NCBI RefSeq assembly: GCF_014107495.1
Contig: NZ_CP041969.1
Coordinates: 5,939,501-6,003,500 of the forward strand
Source: Cohnella cholangitidis
GTDB taxonomy: Bacteria > Bacillota > Bacilli > Paenibacillales > Paenibacillaceae
Length of the DNA: 64,000 nucleotides
Direction of reading: 5' to 3'
The translations under genes and the position numbers were made by a program. Shown here in pieces: positions 50,477-59,176 of this stretch (its first letter is position 1; every line of letters starts with the position of its first letter). The notes beneath the pieces were generated by a model. The model was not told the origin of the DNA, did no database searches, and saw only the letters and a program-made list of their open reading frames with translations.

Positions 50477-50632
50477 ATGACTGAAAGAATTAAGAAGGAG
50501 CCGAACGCACCGGATAAACTTCTATTATCATCCCCAGGCGGGCATAAGTACGAATTGACTGTCGATGACTCCGGAAATCTGGGCGTTACGCTTCAAAAGG
50601 AAGTGAACGACGATGCCGATCCTAACGCCTGA
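50477..50632 (+). CDS. Small phage head-region protein
   Basis: The 51-residue protein (MTERIKKEPNAPDKLLLSSPGGHKYELTVDDSGNLGVTLQ...) has GAGGTGAACG before the ATG and overlaps the next gene. Short proteins of this kind between capsid and connector genes occur in related phages. The function is unknown. Confidence 0.6.
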   Translation: MTERIKKEPNAPDKLLLSSPGGHKYELTVDDSGNLGVTLQKEVNDDADPNA

Positions 50633-50915
50633 AGAGGCGAAGAACTGGCTGCGTATCGACGGCGAAGATGAAGATTTAACAGTCCAGATGCTTGCCGCCG
50701 CGGCTGAGACCTATCTGCACAATGCGACCGAAGTAAGTTTCGACGAAACGAACAGTTTAGCAAAACTCTATTGCCTCGTTCTTTGCGCTGATTGGTATGA
50801 GAATCGGGAATTGATTGGTCAGCAACCATCTGAAAAAGTTCGGTTTACCGTCCAATCGATCATGACGCAGCTTCAAAACGCCTATGTACCTTCGCCGGAG
50901 GCGAGTAGCCCATGA
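50613..50915 (+). CDS. Head-tail connector protein (gp6-like)
   Basis: The 100-residue protein matches the phage connector pattern MPILTPEEAKNWLRIDGEDEDLTVQMLAAAAETYLHNATEVSFDE...DWYENRELIG. It forms the ring below the portal. It overlaps the small gene before it and the head-closure gene after it (ATGA). Confidence 0.87.
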   Translation: MPILTPEEAKNWLRIDGEDEDLTVQMLAAAAETYLHNATEVSFDETNSLAKLYCLVLCADWYENRELIGQQPSEKVRFTVQSIMTQLQNAYVPSPEASSP

Positions 50916-51235
50916 CGATCCTTGTAAACCGGCTGGACAAGCGGGTGACGGTTTATCGCCCTGCGGGCCCGACTGACGAATACGGAGAACCCCTGAATGA
51001 TCCGATCGAGGTATGCAACATTTGGGCCGCCATTGAACCCCTTCAAGGCCGCGAATACTTCGCCGCGATGCAGGTCAATGCAGACGTGACGACCCGTATA
51101 CGTATCCGCTACCGCGAAGGGATCGACCGGACGATGATCGTTAAATACGGCGATCACGAATTCGAAATCCTTTACGTTATCCATCCGCAATTTGCTAAGA
51201 AAGAGTTGCAGCTCATGAGTAAGGAGCGGCAATGA
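50912..51235 (+). CDS. Phage head closure (head-tail adaptor) protein
   Basis: The 107-residue protein (LDKRVTVYRPAGPTDEYGEPLNDPIEVCNIWAAIEPLQGREYFAAMQVNADVTTRIRIRYREGIDRTMIVKYGDHEFEI) is characteristic of the SPP1 gp16/HK97 adaptor family. It closes the filled head and joins the tail. Confidence 0.9.
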   Translation: MTILVNRLDKRVTVYRPAGPTDEYGEPLNDPIEVCNIWAAIEPLQGREYFAAMQVNADVTTRIRIRYREGIDRTMIVKYGDHEFEILYVIHPQFAKKELQLMSKERQ

Positions 51236-51236
51236 T

Positions 51237-51683
51237 ATGGCTCGAACTGACATCATCGGATTGCGCGATCTTGAGCGGAGCTTCCGGCAGCTTGGGCGTG
51301 TCCCGCAGACTGTAGCCACACAAGCCGCCCGAGCTGGAGCTTCGGTTGCGCGTAGTGCTGCAAAGAAGAACGCGCCAGTCGATACAGGTGACCTCAAAAA
51401 AGGAATCATCATGAAACGTGAGCGGAAGACGAAACAAGGTAAAGCCGTTTACGACATTATGATGGATCCGGCAATGAACGACGTTTTCGTGAAAGAGTCC
51501 AAGGAAGGTAAGCGGTCCTATTATCCGGCATCGCAGGAGTATGGCTTCCTAACGGCAGACGGCGGCTATGTACCTGGCTATCGGTACCTCCGAAGATCGA
51601 TCGACGATAACAAAACCATGATCGAGAAAAAGACGCTTGAAAAGGCTGGCAAAGCAGTAGAGAAGATTCTTAGGGGAAGGTGA
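51237..51683 (+). CDS. HK97 gp10-like tail-completion protein
   Basis: The 148-residue protein belongs to the HK97-gp10 family: IIGLRDLERSFRQLGRVPQTVATQAARAGASVARSAAKKNAPVDTGDLKKGI...YYPASQEYGFLTADGGYVPGYRYLRRSID. The APVDTGDLKKGI motif is diagnostic. It acts at the head-tail joint. Confidence 0.88.
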   Translation: MARTDIIGLRDLERSFRQLGRVPQTVATQAARAGASVARSAAKKNAPVDTGDLKKGIIMKRERKTKQGKAVYDIMMDPAMNDVFVKESKEGKRSYYPASQEYGFLTADGGYVPGYRYLRRSIDDNKTMIEKKTLEKAGKAVEKILRGR

Positions 51684-51687
51684 TCGG

Positions 51688-52086
51688 GTGGACTTCGAAT
51701 CCGCGTTAACACAAGAGCTTAAAACAATATCCACGCTAGGAAACCGAGTCTATCCGCTCACCGCACCGGAAGCTAACGCGAAAGGCGGCGTCCCTTATCT
51801 AATCTACGTGTCCAGCGAGGGAGAACGTCTGAAATCGCTCGGCGAAGGTTATCTCGAAGGCAAAGAGGTGCGGGCAGAGATTAACGTCATGGCGGATCGC
51901 TACAAGGACATGAAGGAGATCACGAAACAGGTGGTCGCCTTACTTGTGGGCATGGAACAACGGGTGATCGGCACGAACGGCCCTTTTATCCAAGAACTAA
52001 CCTATAATCCTCCTGTCGAGCTCTATGAGGATAAACCGCAATTATACCGTTGCGTGATAGAATTCAATACATTTTTCGAGGGGTGA
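51688..52086 (+). CDS. DUF3168-type tail completion/terminator protein
   Basis: The 132-residue protein starts at GTG 51688 (MDFESALTQELKTISTLGNRVYPLTAPEANAKGGVPYLIYV). It has the pattern of tail terminator proteins that cap the tail tube (E...LVYPL.AP....PYLIY). The position between gp10-like and tail tube genes agrees. Confidence 0.82.
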   Translation: MDFESALTQELKTISTLGNRVYPLTAPEANAKGGVPYLIYVSSEGERLKSLGEGYLEGKEVRAEINVMADRYKDMKEITKQVVALLVGMEQRVIGTNGPFIQELTYNPPVELYEDKPQLYRCVIEFNTFFEG

Positions 52087-52091
52087 ATGAT

Positions 52092-52508
52092 TTGGCAAAA
52101 CGCGCATTAGGTACAAAACTCAAAATTGGTCCATCTGCATCGGCAAAGGCGATCGGTAGTTTAACATCGATTTCTTCTCCATCTATGAGTCAGGAAACCA
52201 TCGACGTTACCACGCTGGATTCCGCGGGTGAATACCGGGAGTTTATCGGCGGCTTTAAGGACGGAGGCGAAGTTTCGGCTTCCGGGTTCTTCGACCCACA
52301 AGACGAGGGACAAGCAGCCGTTTACGCTGCACTCGAAGCAAGCACGGACGAAGATTTCACGATCGAGTTCCCGGCTGCCATGGGCGCAAAGTGGGATTTC
52401 AAAGGCGTCGTAACAGCATACCAGACAACGGCAGAGCTAGAGGAAGCGATCGGCTTCGAAATCACGATCAAGGTATCGGGAAAACCGACGCTTACGATCA
52501 CGCCGTAA
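52092..52508 (+). CDS. Major tail tube protein
   Basis: The 138-residue protein (MAKRALGTKLKIGPSASAKAIGSLTSISSPSMSQETIDVTTLDSAGEYREFIGGFKDGGEVSASGFFDP) is of the phage tail tube family. TTG 52092 follows GAGGGGTGAATGA, preferred over the longer frame from 52050. A short hairpin terminator lies behind it. Confidence 0.88.
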   Translation: MAKRALGTKLKIGPSASAKAIGSLTSISSPSMSQETIDVTTLDSAGEYREFIGGFKDGGEVSASGFFDPQDEGQAAVYAALEASTDEDFTIEFPAAMGAKWDFKGVVTAYQTTAELEEAIGFEITIKVSGKPTLTITP

Positions 52509-52523
52509 GGAAATCACAAACAA

Positions 52524-52552
52524 GGCCGGGGCTAAGTGCTCCGGTCTATTTT
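52524..52552 (+). terminator. Hairpin after the tail tube gene
   Basis: GGCCGG and CCGGTC enclose a short loop and are followed by TATTTT. It may lower expression of the genes behind the abundant tail tube gene. Confidence 0.55.
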
Positions 52553-52569
52553 GAATTGGAGGAATAGAG

Positions 52570-52914
52570 ATGGCAACAAACAACAATGACGTTATCCTGA
52601 TTCAACTCGACCGACCGCGGGAACTCCGCTTCGGTCACAAAGCATTGAAAAACTTAACCGCACTCACTGGTAAAAGTATCGAGAACCTAGAAGGTGACGG
52701 CGGATTTGATCTTGAACACCTCGAAAAGGTCATCTACTGCGGCCTTTTGTCTGACGCTCGGGCAAATAATGAAACCTTGGAACTGGAGCAAATGGAAGAT
52801 TTGCTCGATCAAGCGCCAAGCTATCAGCATGTCATTGAGAAGATGCAAGCGCCTTCGCAGCAGCATTCGGTCCGTCTCCGGCGGGAAACGCGGGGAAGCC
52901 GGAGAGCCCAGTGA
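52570..52914 (+). CDS. Tail assembly chaperone, first frame (gpG-like)
   Basis: The 114-residue protein lies between the tail tube and the tape measure, the standard place of the lambda G/GT pair. It begins MATNNNDVILIQLDRPRELRFGHKALKNLTALTGKSIENLEGDGG. The last 15 residues (VRLRRETRGSRRAQ) look out of character because the second frame is already open there. A shift into the +1 frame would give the longer GT-like product. Confidence 0.8.
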   Translation: MATNNNDVILIQLDRPRELRFGHKALKNLTALTGKSIENLEGDGGFDLEHLEKVIYCGLLSDARANNETLELEQMEDLLDQAPSYQHVIEKMQAPSQQHSVRLRRETRGSRRAQ

Positions 52915-53227
52915 ATGGGACTGGGAAGCGAGCTTAAAAGCGGCGTTACATATCGGGATTTCCCTTCGCGATTACAACGATATGACGCCGCATGAATTGA
53001 ATCTGCATATTCACGCTTACGCCGAAAGGTCACGGCAACAAAGCGAGGAAGGTCTGACATTGGCTTATCTCACTGCATACTGGCAGCGCGTCAAGCGAAT
53101 GCCGGACCTGCGGAAGTTGATCCAAGACTACAGACCGAAGAAGCAGAATGCAGACAAGGAACTGCTGGCGCAGATCAAGGCAATAAATGCCGCAATGGGC
53201 GGCGCGGTGAGAGAGAGCGGCACATAG
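52694..53227 (+). CDS. Tail assembly chaperone, second frame (T domain of GT-like fusion)
   Basis: The biologically relevant part starts within the overlap, about 52880, and reads SGGKRGEAGEPSEWDWEASLKAALHIGISLRDYNDMTPHELNLHIHAYAERSRQQSEEGLTLAYLTAYWQRVKRM. This resembles the C-terminal part of phage chaperone fusions. It is +1 (or -2) relative to the first frame and has no own start signal. It is therefore probably made by programmed frameshifting at the end of the first frame. The exact slip site is not identifiable by eye. Confidence 0.7.
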   Translation: MTADLILNTSKRSSTAAFCLTLGQIMKPWNWSKWKICSIKRQAISMSLRRCKRLRSSIRSVSGGKRGEAGEPSEWDWEASLKAALHIGISLRDYNDMTPHELNLHIHAYAERSRQQSEEGLTLAYLTAYWQRVKRMPDLRKLIQDYRPKKQNADKELLAQIKAINAAMGGAVRESGT

Positions 53228-53267
53228 CTGTTCTCTTTTCTATTTTCGGGGAAAGGAGACGGTTATT

Positions 53268-55796
53268 GTGGCGGTTGTACGAAATTTACTCGTCCGTGCA
53301 GGCGCGGACTTTTCGGCTATGAGACGCGAGATGGCAAGAGCCCAACAGTCTATACAAGCTTTCGGGCGCGGCGTAAATAAGGCGATGGCTGGAGTTACTG
53401 CGGCTTTTGCGGCTGTCGGAGTAGCCACAGGCATAGGCGCAGCGGTCAAGGAAGCTATGCTGTTCGAAGCGGCCCTGCAGCAGATAAATCGTTTGATGGG
53501 ATCGAGTGCAAAAGAGTTTCAAAACTGGGCTAACGAGAGCGCATCGGCTTTTAGCATGTCGCGGTCGGAAGCGGTAAGGTATGGTGCGGTTTATGCGAAC
53601 TTGCTAAGTACGTTTTCTTCCGGGACGGCTGACACAATGAGAAAAACGCAGGACCTATTAAAGGCATCTGCTGTTATTGCAAGTTCAACCGGACGTGATA
53701 TGGGAGATGTCATGGAGCGGATCCGGTCAGGCTTGCTCGGTAACACCGAAGCGATCGAGGACTTAGGAATTAACGTGTATGTAAATTTGCTCGAAAGCAC
53801 AAAGGCGTTTAAGGAGTTTGCAAATGGAAAGTCGTGGGACCAACTAGACTTTAACACACAGCAAACTATCCGATATTTCGCGATCCTTGAGCAAGCCGCA
53901 ACCAAATACGGCCTTGAACTTGCGCAAAATACAACATCCCGACAGGCGGCGTTTACTGCTCAGCTTAAGGATGCGCAACTCGCGCTCGGGCAAGCATTCC
54001 TACCGATCTATAACGCTGTGCTTCCTGCGCTTACAAGAATGGCCGCTGCCCTTGCGAACGCTATGCGGTGGGTGGCGGCTTTCTCCAACGCTTTATTCGG
54101 TTATAAGAACGAAACCAAGAGCACCGAAGCTCAAACAGCCGCAGTAGGCGGTTTAGGCGATGCTTACGAAGAAGCAGGTAAACAGGCGAAGAAAGCGCAG
54201 AAGTCTGTCGCCGGATTTGATCAGGTAAACCTTGTCGGAGGGAAGTCCGGAGACGCCGGAGGAGGTTCAGGCGGATCCGCGGGCGCAGGATCGTCAGTCG
54301 GCGGAGCTGCCAGCGCGGCAATCAATGGCGGTTTAATTGGAGCCACGGATGAAGCCGCATCTAAAGCCGATGAGATGGCGAAACGGTTTAGAGGAGCCAT
54401 TCAGGATGTCGTTGCCGACTTCAAGCGAGCCGCCGGGCTGATAAAGACGGCGTTAGGCCCTGCTCTCCAAGGTGCTTGGAATACTATCCAACCCGCGTTA
54501 ACCAAATGGAAAGATTTCTTCCGGACAACCTTCGAGCAGATCGTCATCCTAGGTGAACCGTTGAAAAAATGGGTGATCACTGGGCTCGTACCTTTATGGC
54601 AGCAAGGGATCGGCGTTGCCGGAGAAGTTATGGCAAGATTCCTTGATTCGGGTGTCATGCAAGCGACAAGCTTTAGAGATGCTATGGTTCCCATTTTCTC
54701 GTGGTTCGTAACTGATGGATTACCCTTACTAACTGAGTTCACGTCTGGAGCTTTGGACGTATTCAATCAGCTTCATGCAACTACGAAAGCTGTATTTGAC
54801 GACATATGGATGGGGATCATTACTCCCGCACTGAATATGATGAGTAAGATTGTCGTCGATGTTCTCAATGCTATCAAGGGTTTCTGGGATACATGGGGGA
54901 AACGGATCGTAGACAGCATTAAGGGATACTTACAGAGTGTTCGAGAGATTTGGGATGCGTTTTTTAATGTATATCTTAAGCCGTTTGTTACGAAAATTCT
55001 CGGTACCCTTTCGGAGCTCTGGGACAAGCACTTAAAAGGTTTGGTAACAGAGATCGGCAATTTTGTCGGTAAGCTAATTACAGCTGCTGCCGACATATTT
55101 AACAAATTCATCAAACCTATCATGGTTTTTCTCATTGAGAAACTTGGTCCAACTTTCACAGACATTATGACGATGATCGTCGATCGTATCGGGAGTGCAG
55201 TTGGTGGAATTGTAGATTTTGCAAAAGGCATCATCAAGGCACTTGGTGGCGTAGTCGAATTTATTGCGGGCGTATTCACGGGAGATTGGAAACGTGCGTG
55301 GAACGGCATCAAGGATTTTATGGGCGGAATCGGCGACGCAATAGTCGGAGTGTTTAAGGGTGCGGTTAACATGATCATAGATACCTTTAACTTTATGATC
55401 CGTCAACTAAACAAGGTTAAGATAGAAGTTCCTGAAGCTAACATTCCCGGAATTGGTAAAGTCGGTGGCGGAACGATCGGTATCAACATTCCAGAAATTC
55501 CGAAACTCGCTAAAGGCGGCCTAGCTTACGGTCCGACACTTGCAATGGTTGGTGACAACAAAGGCGCCGCGGCTAATCCGGAAGTCATTGCCCCCCTCTC
55601 GGAACTACAGGCGATGATCAACAATAGTAATGATAACCGCGATGTCGTATCCGTGCTCCGGCAGATTTTAAGAGCCGTAGAGCTAAGCGGACCGAGTGAT
55701 CAAGCGACAATCAGTAAATCTGATCTCGCGCGTGCCGCACTGGCCGGTCAAAACGACCTGACACGCCGAGCCGGTCGAACATTAGCTATTACGTAA
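53268..55796 (+). CDS. Tail tape measure protein
   Basis: This 842-residue protein sets the tail length. It begins MAVVRNLLVRAGADFSAMRREMARAQQSIQAFGRGVNKAMAGVTAAFAAVGVATGIGAA, typical of tape measures. Hydrophobic and helical stretches and a Gly/Ser-rich segment (GGSGGSAGAGSSVGG) follow, then an extended helical C-terminal half. GTG 53268 follows GGAAAGGAGACGG. Length would predict a tail of roughly 120-130 nm (inference). Confidence 0.93.
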   Translation: MAVVRNLLVRAGADFSAMRREMARAQQSIQAFGRGVNKAMAGVTAAFAAVGVATGIGAAVKEAMLFEAALQQINRLMGSSAKEFQNWANESASAFSMSRSEAVRYGAVYANLLSTFSSGTADTMRKTQDLLKASAVIASSTGRDMGDVMERIRSGLLGNTEAIEDLGINVYVNLLESTKAFKEFANGKSWDQLDFNTQQTIRYFAILEQAATKYGLELAQNTTSRQAAFTAQLKDAQLALGQAFLPIYNAVLPALTRMAAALANAMRWVAAFSNALFGYKNETKSTEAQTAAVGGLGDAYEEAGKQAKKAQKSVAGFDQVNLVGGKSGDAGGGSGGSAGAGSSVGGAASAAINGGLIGATDEAASKADEMAKRFRGAIQDVVADFKRAAGLIKTALGPALQGAWNTIQPALTKWKDFFRTTFEQIVILGEPLKKWVITGLVPLWQQGIGVAGEVMARFLDSGVMQATSFRDAMVPIFSWFVTDGLPLLTEFTSGALDVFNQLHATTKAVFDDIWMGIITPALNMMSKIVVDVLNAIKGFWDTWGKRIVDSIKGYLQSVREIWDAFFNVYLKPFVTKILGTLSELWDKHLKGLVTEIGNFVGKLITAAADIFNKFIKPIMVFLIEKLGPTFTDIMTMIVDRIGSAVGGIVDFAKGIIKALGGVVEFIAGVFTGDWKRAWNGIKDFMGGIGDAIVGVFKGAVNMIIDTFNFMIRQLNKVKIEVPEANIPGIGKVGGGTIGINIPEIPKLAKGGLAYGPTLAMVGDNKGAAANPEVIAPLSELQAMINNSNDNRDVVSVLRQILRAVELSGPSDQATISKSDLARAALAGQNDLTRRAGRTLAIT

Positions 55797-55809
55797 AGGA
55801 GGCGGCGGT

Positions 55810-56175
55810 ATGCTGCTTAGAATTAACGGAGTTGAGATCGCCGCCTATCCAGCCCCGGGTGAGTTTAAGGTGACGATCCTTGACCTGGATGATGCAGATG
55901 CTACAACACGCACGGCGGACGGTACGTTTCACCGCGATCGGGTAGCCGTTAAGAGGCAAATAGAGATCGGATTCCCTGCGCTTCCGATGAATAAAATATC
56001 TGCAGTCCTGCAAGCGATGAGCAACCCGTTTTTTGATTTCTATTATCCCGATCCCATGGACGGAGGTTACGTAACCAAGCGCATGTACGTTGGCAACCGC
56101 CCGGCAGCCGTTCCGTTTGAGAAAGACGGCATCCTCTACTGGGAAGGTTTGCAAATGACCTTAACGGAGCAATAG
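55810..56175 (+). CDS. Distal tail (Dit-like) protein
   Basis: The 121-residue protein follows the tape measure (MLLRINGVEIAAYPAPGEFKVTILDLDDADATTRTADGTFHRDRVAVKRQIEIGFPAL...FYDPMDGGYVTKRMYVGNRPA). This form matches small distal-tail proteins of Gram-positive phages (DUF6711-like). It is expected at the tail tip. Confidence 0.7.
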   Translation: MLLRINGVEIAAYPAPGEFKVTILDLDDADATTRTADGTFHRDRVAVKRQIEIGFPALPMNKISAVLQAMSNPFFDFYYPDPMDGGYVTKRMYVGNRPAAVPFEKDGILYWEGLQMTLTEQ

Positions 56176-56177
56176 CC

Positions 56178-58226
56178 ATGTATCCAATTTCACCGCTATA
56201 CGCGGACTATTTGAGGCGCAAAGATCGGGAGTTTTTAGTCAAAGCCGTCATTGCCGGGACGGAATATAGCAATCGGGTTATCGTAGATTTCGAGATTGAG
56301 AACAGCTTGGCGCTCGGGGAAGAATTCGAGATCGGGACGGCCATCCTGTCTAAACTGACGATCAAGCTCCGGACGAATGATGTTATTCCGCCTAATGCGA
56401 AGGTCGTACCGTATCTTGCCTTAGCGATGAATAACATTGCATGGCAAGACGCGAATTTTGCTTGGCAGGATGCCGACTTTCCATGGGTGGGCGGGTCGAC
56501 TTCATGGCTACCACTCGGAGAGTTTTACGTCGATAGCCGAGAAAAGGTTAACGATGTTTGGGTGTTTACTTGCTTAGATAAGCTCGTCTTTGCGGATGTG
56601 CCGTATATCAGTTCGCTCACCTACCCGACGACGCAACAGGCCGTCTGGAACGAAATCTGTACGCGTCTTGGTTATGTATCGGACAGCAGCGTCGTCATTA
56701 ACCCGGCGTATCAAATCCAAGCGGGTCCGGCTGGCTACAGCTATCGGCAGGTTATGGGATATATCGCGTCGGCTAACTCGGCGAGCGTGTTCGCAGGTAA
56801 GGATGGGAAGATTAAGTTTAAGAGATTCACAGCGTCGGAAACGCCCGTATTCGAGGTTACACGGACCGATTATGTCCGGGCAGTACAAACCAACCCAATT
56901 AAGACATACACGCGCGTCGTGGTCACGTACAACACGGAGGACGGGTTAACCTACGAAGCCGGTACCGGGGACGAGAACCACACGTTATATGTCGAGAATC
57001 CCTTTGCGACGCAGGCGATCACCAACAATCTTTTGGCGACGTTGAATGGAATCTCGTATCTTCCAATCTCCATGAACGCTATGGGTTACCCGCAGCTTGA
57101 ACATGGGGATTGCATCGGCTTTACGGTAGACGAAGGGTTAACGTGGGAGAACGCCACAATCCCTTGGCAAGACATGAACGTCCCTTGGAGCGGACTTGTC
57201 CAGTACAAGACGTTTATCCTGCATAAGGTTTATAGCTTTAAGGGCGGGCTACGGATGACGTTGGAGGCACCGTCCAAAAGCGAGCAGAAATCCGAATTTG
57301 TCGTTGAGGGAACGCTGAGCCAACAGGTTAACCGACTTAATAACAACGCCGTTAAGCAGGGTAAATCCTATTATGGCGCGACGATTACCCGAACCGCGGG
57401 GCTTACCATTGAACGCGAAGACCACGCGAGCAAGGCCGTCTTTAACTCGGACGAGCTGACATTTTACAAAGGCAGTACCAAGGCCCTATGGTTCGACGTT
57501 CCGACAAGTACCTATAAGTTTACCGGAGTGATTGAAGCCTCCAGCTTCCGGGGCGGAGATATCGCGATCGGCAGCGGTAACAACATCTTTAAGGCGGATA
57601 GTAACGGTATATGGGCCGGACATGCGAACTTTGCATCTGCACCATTCTCGGTCAATATGTCCGGTCACATGAAGGCTGTCGGCGGGGAGTTCAGCGGTGA
57701 CATTACTGCATCGATCATCACCGGAGGGCAGATTAATGGTTCGACGATTACAGGATCGTTGATTCAGACCGCTCAAGCAGGCGTATTCCCTAGATCAGAG
57801 ATGAGCGTTTCCGGGGCGTATTTCGGAGCGTATGCCGCGGCGAATAAGTACATTATGATGTCGCCGTATTTCTATCAAGGTAGTGGAGTGGTTTTATCAT
57901 TCAAAGACGGGTCGTACGAAACAACTGTATATCAAGATGGGCAATTGTTCGTTATAGGTGGAACTGACGTACAAATTGGCGGGGATGTATCTATCGGAAG
58001 TGAGCTGTTGGTGAATGATGCAAACGCTATTAGATTAGGTCCATGGACAACTTTAGGCGACGAATTGGCCGGCAAAGCCACATCGGGGATCAGTACTGGG
58101 CTTTCAGGCGGTCATAACCACGGTATTAGCGATACAGAATACATCCAACTGTATAACAGCGCAGGAACGCCTACTAGATTGCATAAGTGGGTTGCTGCAG
58201 CACAACATTCACACGCCCAAGTCTAA
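56178..58226 (+). CDS. Phage tail tip/baseplate protein
   Basis: The 682-residue protein has an N-terminal half (to about residue 370) like a tail-associated baseplate hub (YADYLRRKDREFLVKAVIAGTEYSNRVIVDFEIENSLALGEEFEIGTAILSKLTIKLR). The C-terminal half has Gly/Ser-rich beta repeats (GGDIAIGSGNNIFKADSNGIW, GGEFSGDITASIITGGQINGSTITGSLIQ) and a histidine-rich end (GGHNHGIS...HSHAQV). A WQD motif recurs (NIAWQDANFAWQDADFPWVGG; TIPWQDMNVPWSG). It probably contacts the host surface. Confidence 0.8.
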   Translation: MYPISPLYADYLRRKDREFLVKAVIAGTEYSNRVIVDFEIENSLALGEEFEIGTAILSKLTIKLRTNDVIPPNAKVVPYLALAMNNIAWQDANFAWQDADFPWVGGSTSWLPLGEFYVDSREKVNDVWVFTCLDKLVFADVPYISSLTYPTTQQAVWNEICTRLGYVSDSSVVINPAYQIQAGPAGYSYRQVMGYIASANSASVFAGKDGKIKFKRFTASETPVFEVTRTDYVRAVQTNPIKTYTRVVVTYNTEDGLTYEAGTGDENHTLYVENPFATQAITNNLLATLNGISYLPISMNAMGYPQLEHGDCIGFTVDEGLTWENATIPWQDMNVPWSGLVQYKTFILHKVYSFKGGLRMTLEAPSKSEQKSEFVVEGTLSQQVNRLNNNAVKQGKSYYGATITRTAGLTIEREDHASKAVFNSDELTFYKGSTKALWFDVPTSTYKFTGVIEASSFRGGDIAIGSGNNIFKADSNGIWAGHANFASAPFSVNMSGHMKAVGGEFSGDITASIITGGQINGSTITGSLIQTAQAGVFPRSEMSVSGAYFGAYAAANKYIMMSPYFYQGSGVVLSFKDGSYETTVYQDGQLFVIGGTDVQIGGDVSIGSELLVNDANAIRLGPWTTLGDELAGKATSGISTGLSGGHNHGISDTEYIQLYNSAGTPTRLHKWVAAAQHSHAQV

Positions 58227-58229
58227 ATG

Positions 58230-58243
58230 TGGTATACTATACC
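58230..58243 (+). promoter_or_regulatory. Extended -10 promoter overlapped by a palindrome
   Basis: TGGTATACT is a good extended -10 element. It lies inside the perfect inverted repeat GGTATA-C-TATACC. It is placed between the tail gene and the secreted stalk-domain gene, so a repressor may control that gene separately. Confidence 0.5.
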
Positions 58244-58268
58244 CAAATTTAGGGAACGGGGCGAGATA

Positions 58269-58874
58269 ATGAGGAAAAATATCAAAGATTTTAGAAAATA
58301 CGCTGTCGGTATTGTTATAGGCGCTGTACTGATGTACTCGGGACAAGCCTTCGGAGAAACAATCTCTAACATTGGCAAAAAGGTGACAGGCGAATTAACG
58401 GTAGAATTAAACGGCAATGACATCGGAACAGGCGTAGTTATTTCAAATAAAACCTATCTTCCTGTACGGGATATTGCTAATGCATTTAAGGCAGGAATAG
58501 AGGTTAAAGAAGGAGGGGTTTCGTTGACAACGGAAGTCCCGACAGGTCCAGACATTTCGGATAAAATCGCATCATTGGATGACCAGATCCGTAGTGTAAC
58601 TGGACTGCGTGATAACGCAATCAAAAAGCGCGACCGAATGGAAGCCGGTCTTTCAGAGCCGTATAAGCCATTGGTAAACGCACAACAGCTACTCGATTCC
58701 TTCACAGATACTACAGTACCGGCATACCAGAAGCAAAAAGAAAAGGTTGCCGAGCTCCAAAAGATTGTCGATGATGCGAAACAGGAACTCTCCGATCTCG
58801 AGGCAAAAATCATCGAGTACGATAAGCAAATAACAGATCTCGAAGCTCAAAAAGCACAACTACAATCCAAATAA
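58269..58874 (+). CDS. Exported stalk-domain/coiled-coil protein (probable moron)
   Basis: The 201-residue protein has a signal peptide or N-terminal anchor (MRKNIKDFRKYAVGIVIGAVLMYSGQAFGE). A copper-amine-oxidase N-terminal (stalk) type segment follows (VELNGNDIGTGVVISNKTYLPVRDIANAFKAGIEV), then a long coiled coil (about residues 125-200). ATG 58269 is chosen; the upstream frame from 58227 includes the promoter. It has its own promoter-like element and terminator. Such a unit is typical of accessory genes expressed in lysogens. The function is unknown. Confidence 0.75.
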   Translation: MRKNIKDFRKYAVGIVIGAVLMYSGQAFGETISNIGKKVTGELTVELNGNDIGTGVVISNKTYLPVRDIANAFKAGIEVKEGGVSLTTEVPTGPDISDKIASLDDQIRSVTGLRDNAIKKRDRMEAGLSEPYKPLVNAQQLLDSFTDTTVPAYQKQKEKVAELQKIVDDAKQELSDLEAKIIEYDKQITDLEAQKAQLQSK

Positions 58875-58881
58875 ATCAGAA

Positions 58882-58910
58882 GGACGCTCCTAAATGGGGC
58901 GTCTTTTTCG
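58882..58910 (+). terminator. Terminator after the stalk-domain gene
   Basis: GACGC-tcctaaatggg-GCGTC is followed by five T. Confidence 0.8.
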
Positions 58911-58957
58911 TTGGGAGGATTTTCCTTGCAAACAAACGTTCTGAGGAGGCGATCGTA

Positions 58958-59176
58958 TTGGCAAAAGTCCAACCTGTTGTAAAGGTCGAACTTGATCCAC
59001 TTAATCCGGTCCCGGAGATATGCGCGGCTATCATGGCCGTAACTCCTTATCATCCAGGTCAAGAAGAAGCGATTCTTATAGGCGTCCAAGAAGCGATCGA
59101 GCGAAGGCTCAACCAATTGAAGAAAGGAGTGGAACAAGATGGCGAACAGATACGCGAATCTAGTCGGAGCGAATAA
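58958..59176 (+). CDS. Small hypothetical tail-region protein
   Basis: The 72-residue protein starts at TTG 58958 behind GAGGAGGCGATC. It reads MAKVQPVVKVELDPLNPVPEICAAIMAVTPYHPGQEEAILIGVQEAIERRLNQLKKG. It overlaps the tail fibre gene by 38 bases. The function is unknown. Confidence 0.6.
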   Translation: MAKVQPVVKVELDPLNPVPEICAAIMAVTPYHPGQEEAILIGVQEAIERRLNQLKKGVEQDGEQIRESSRSE

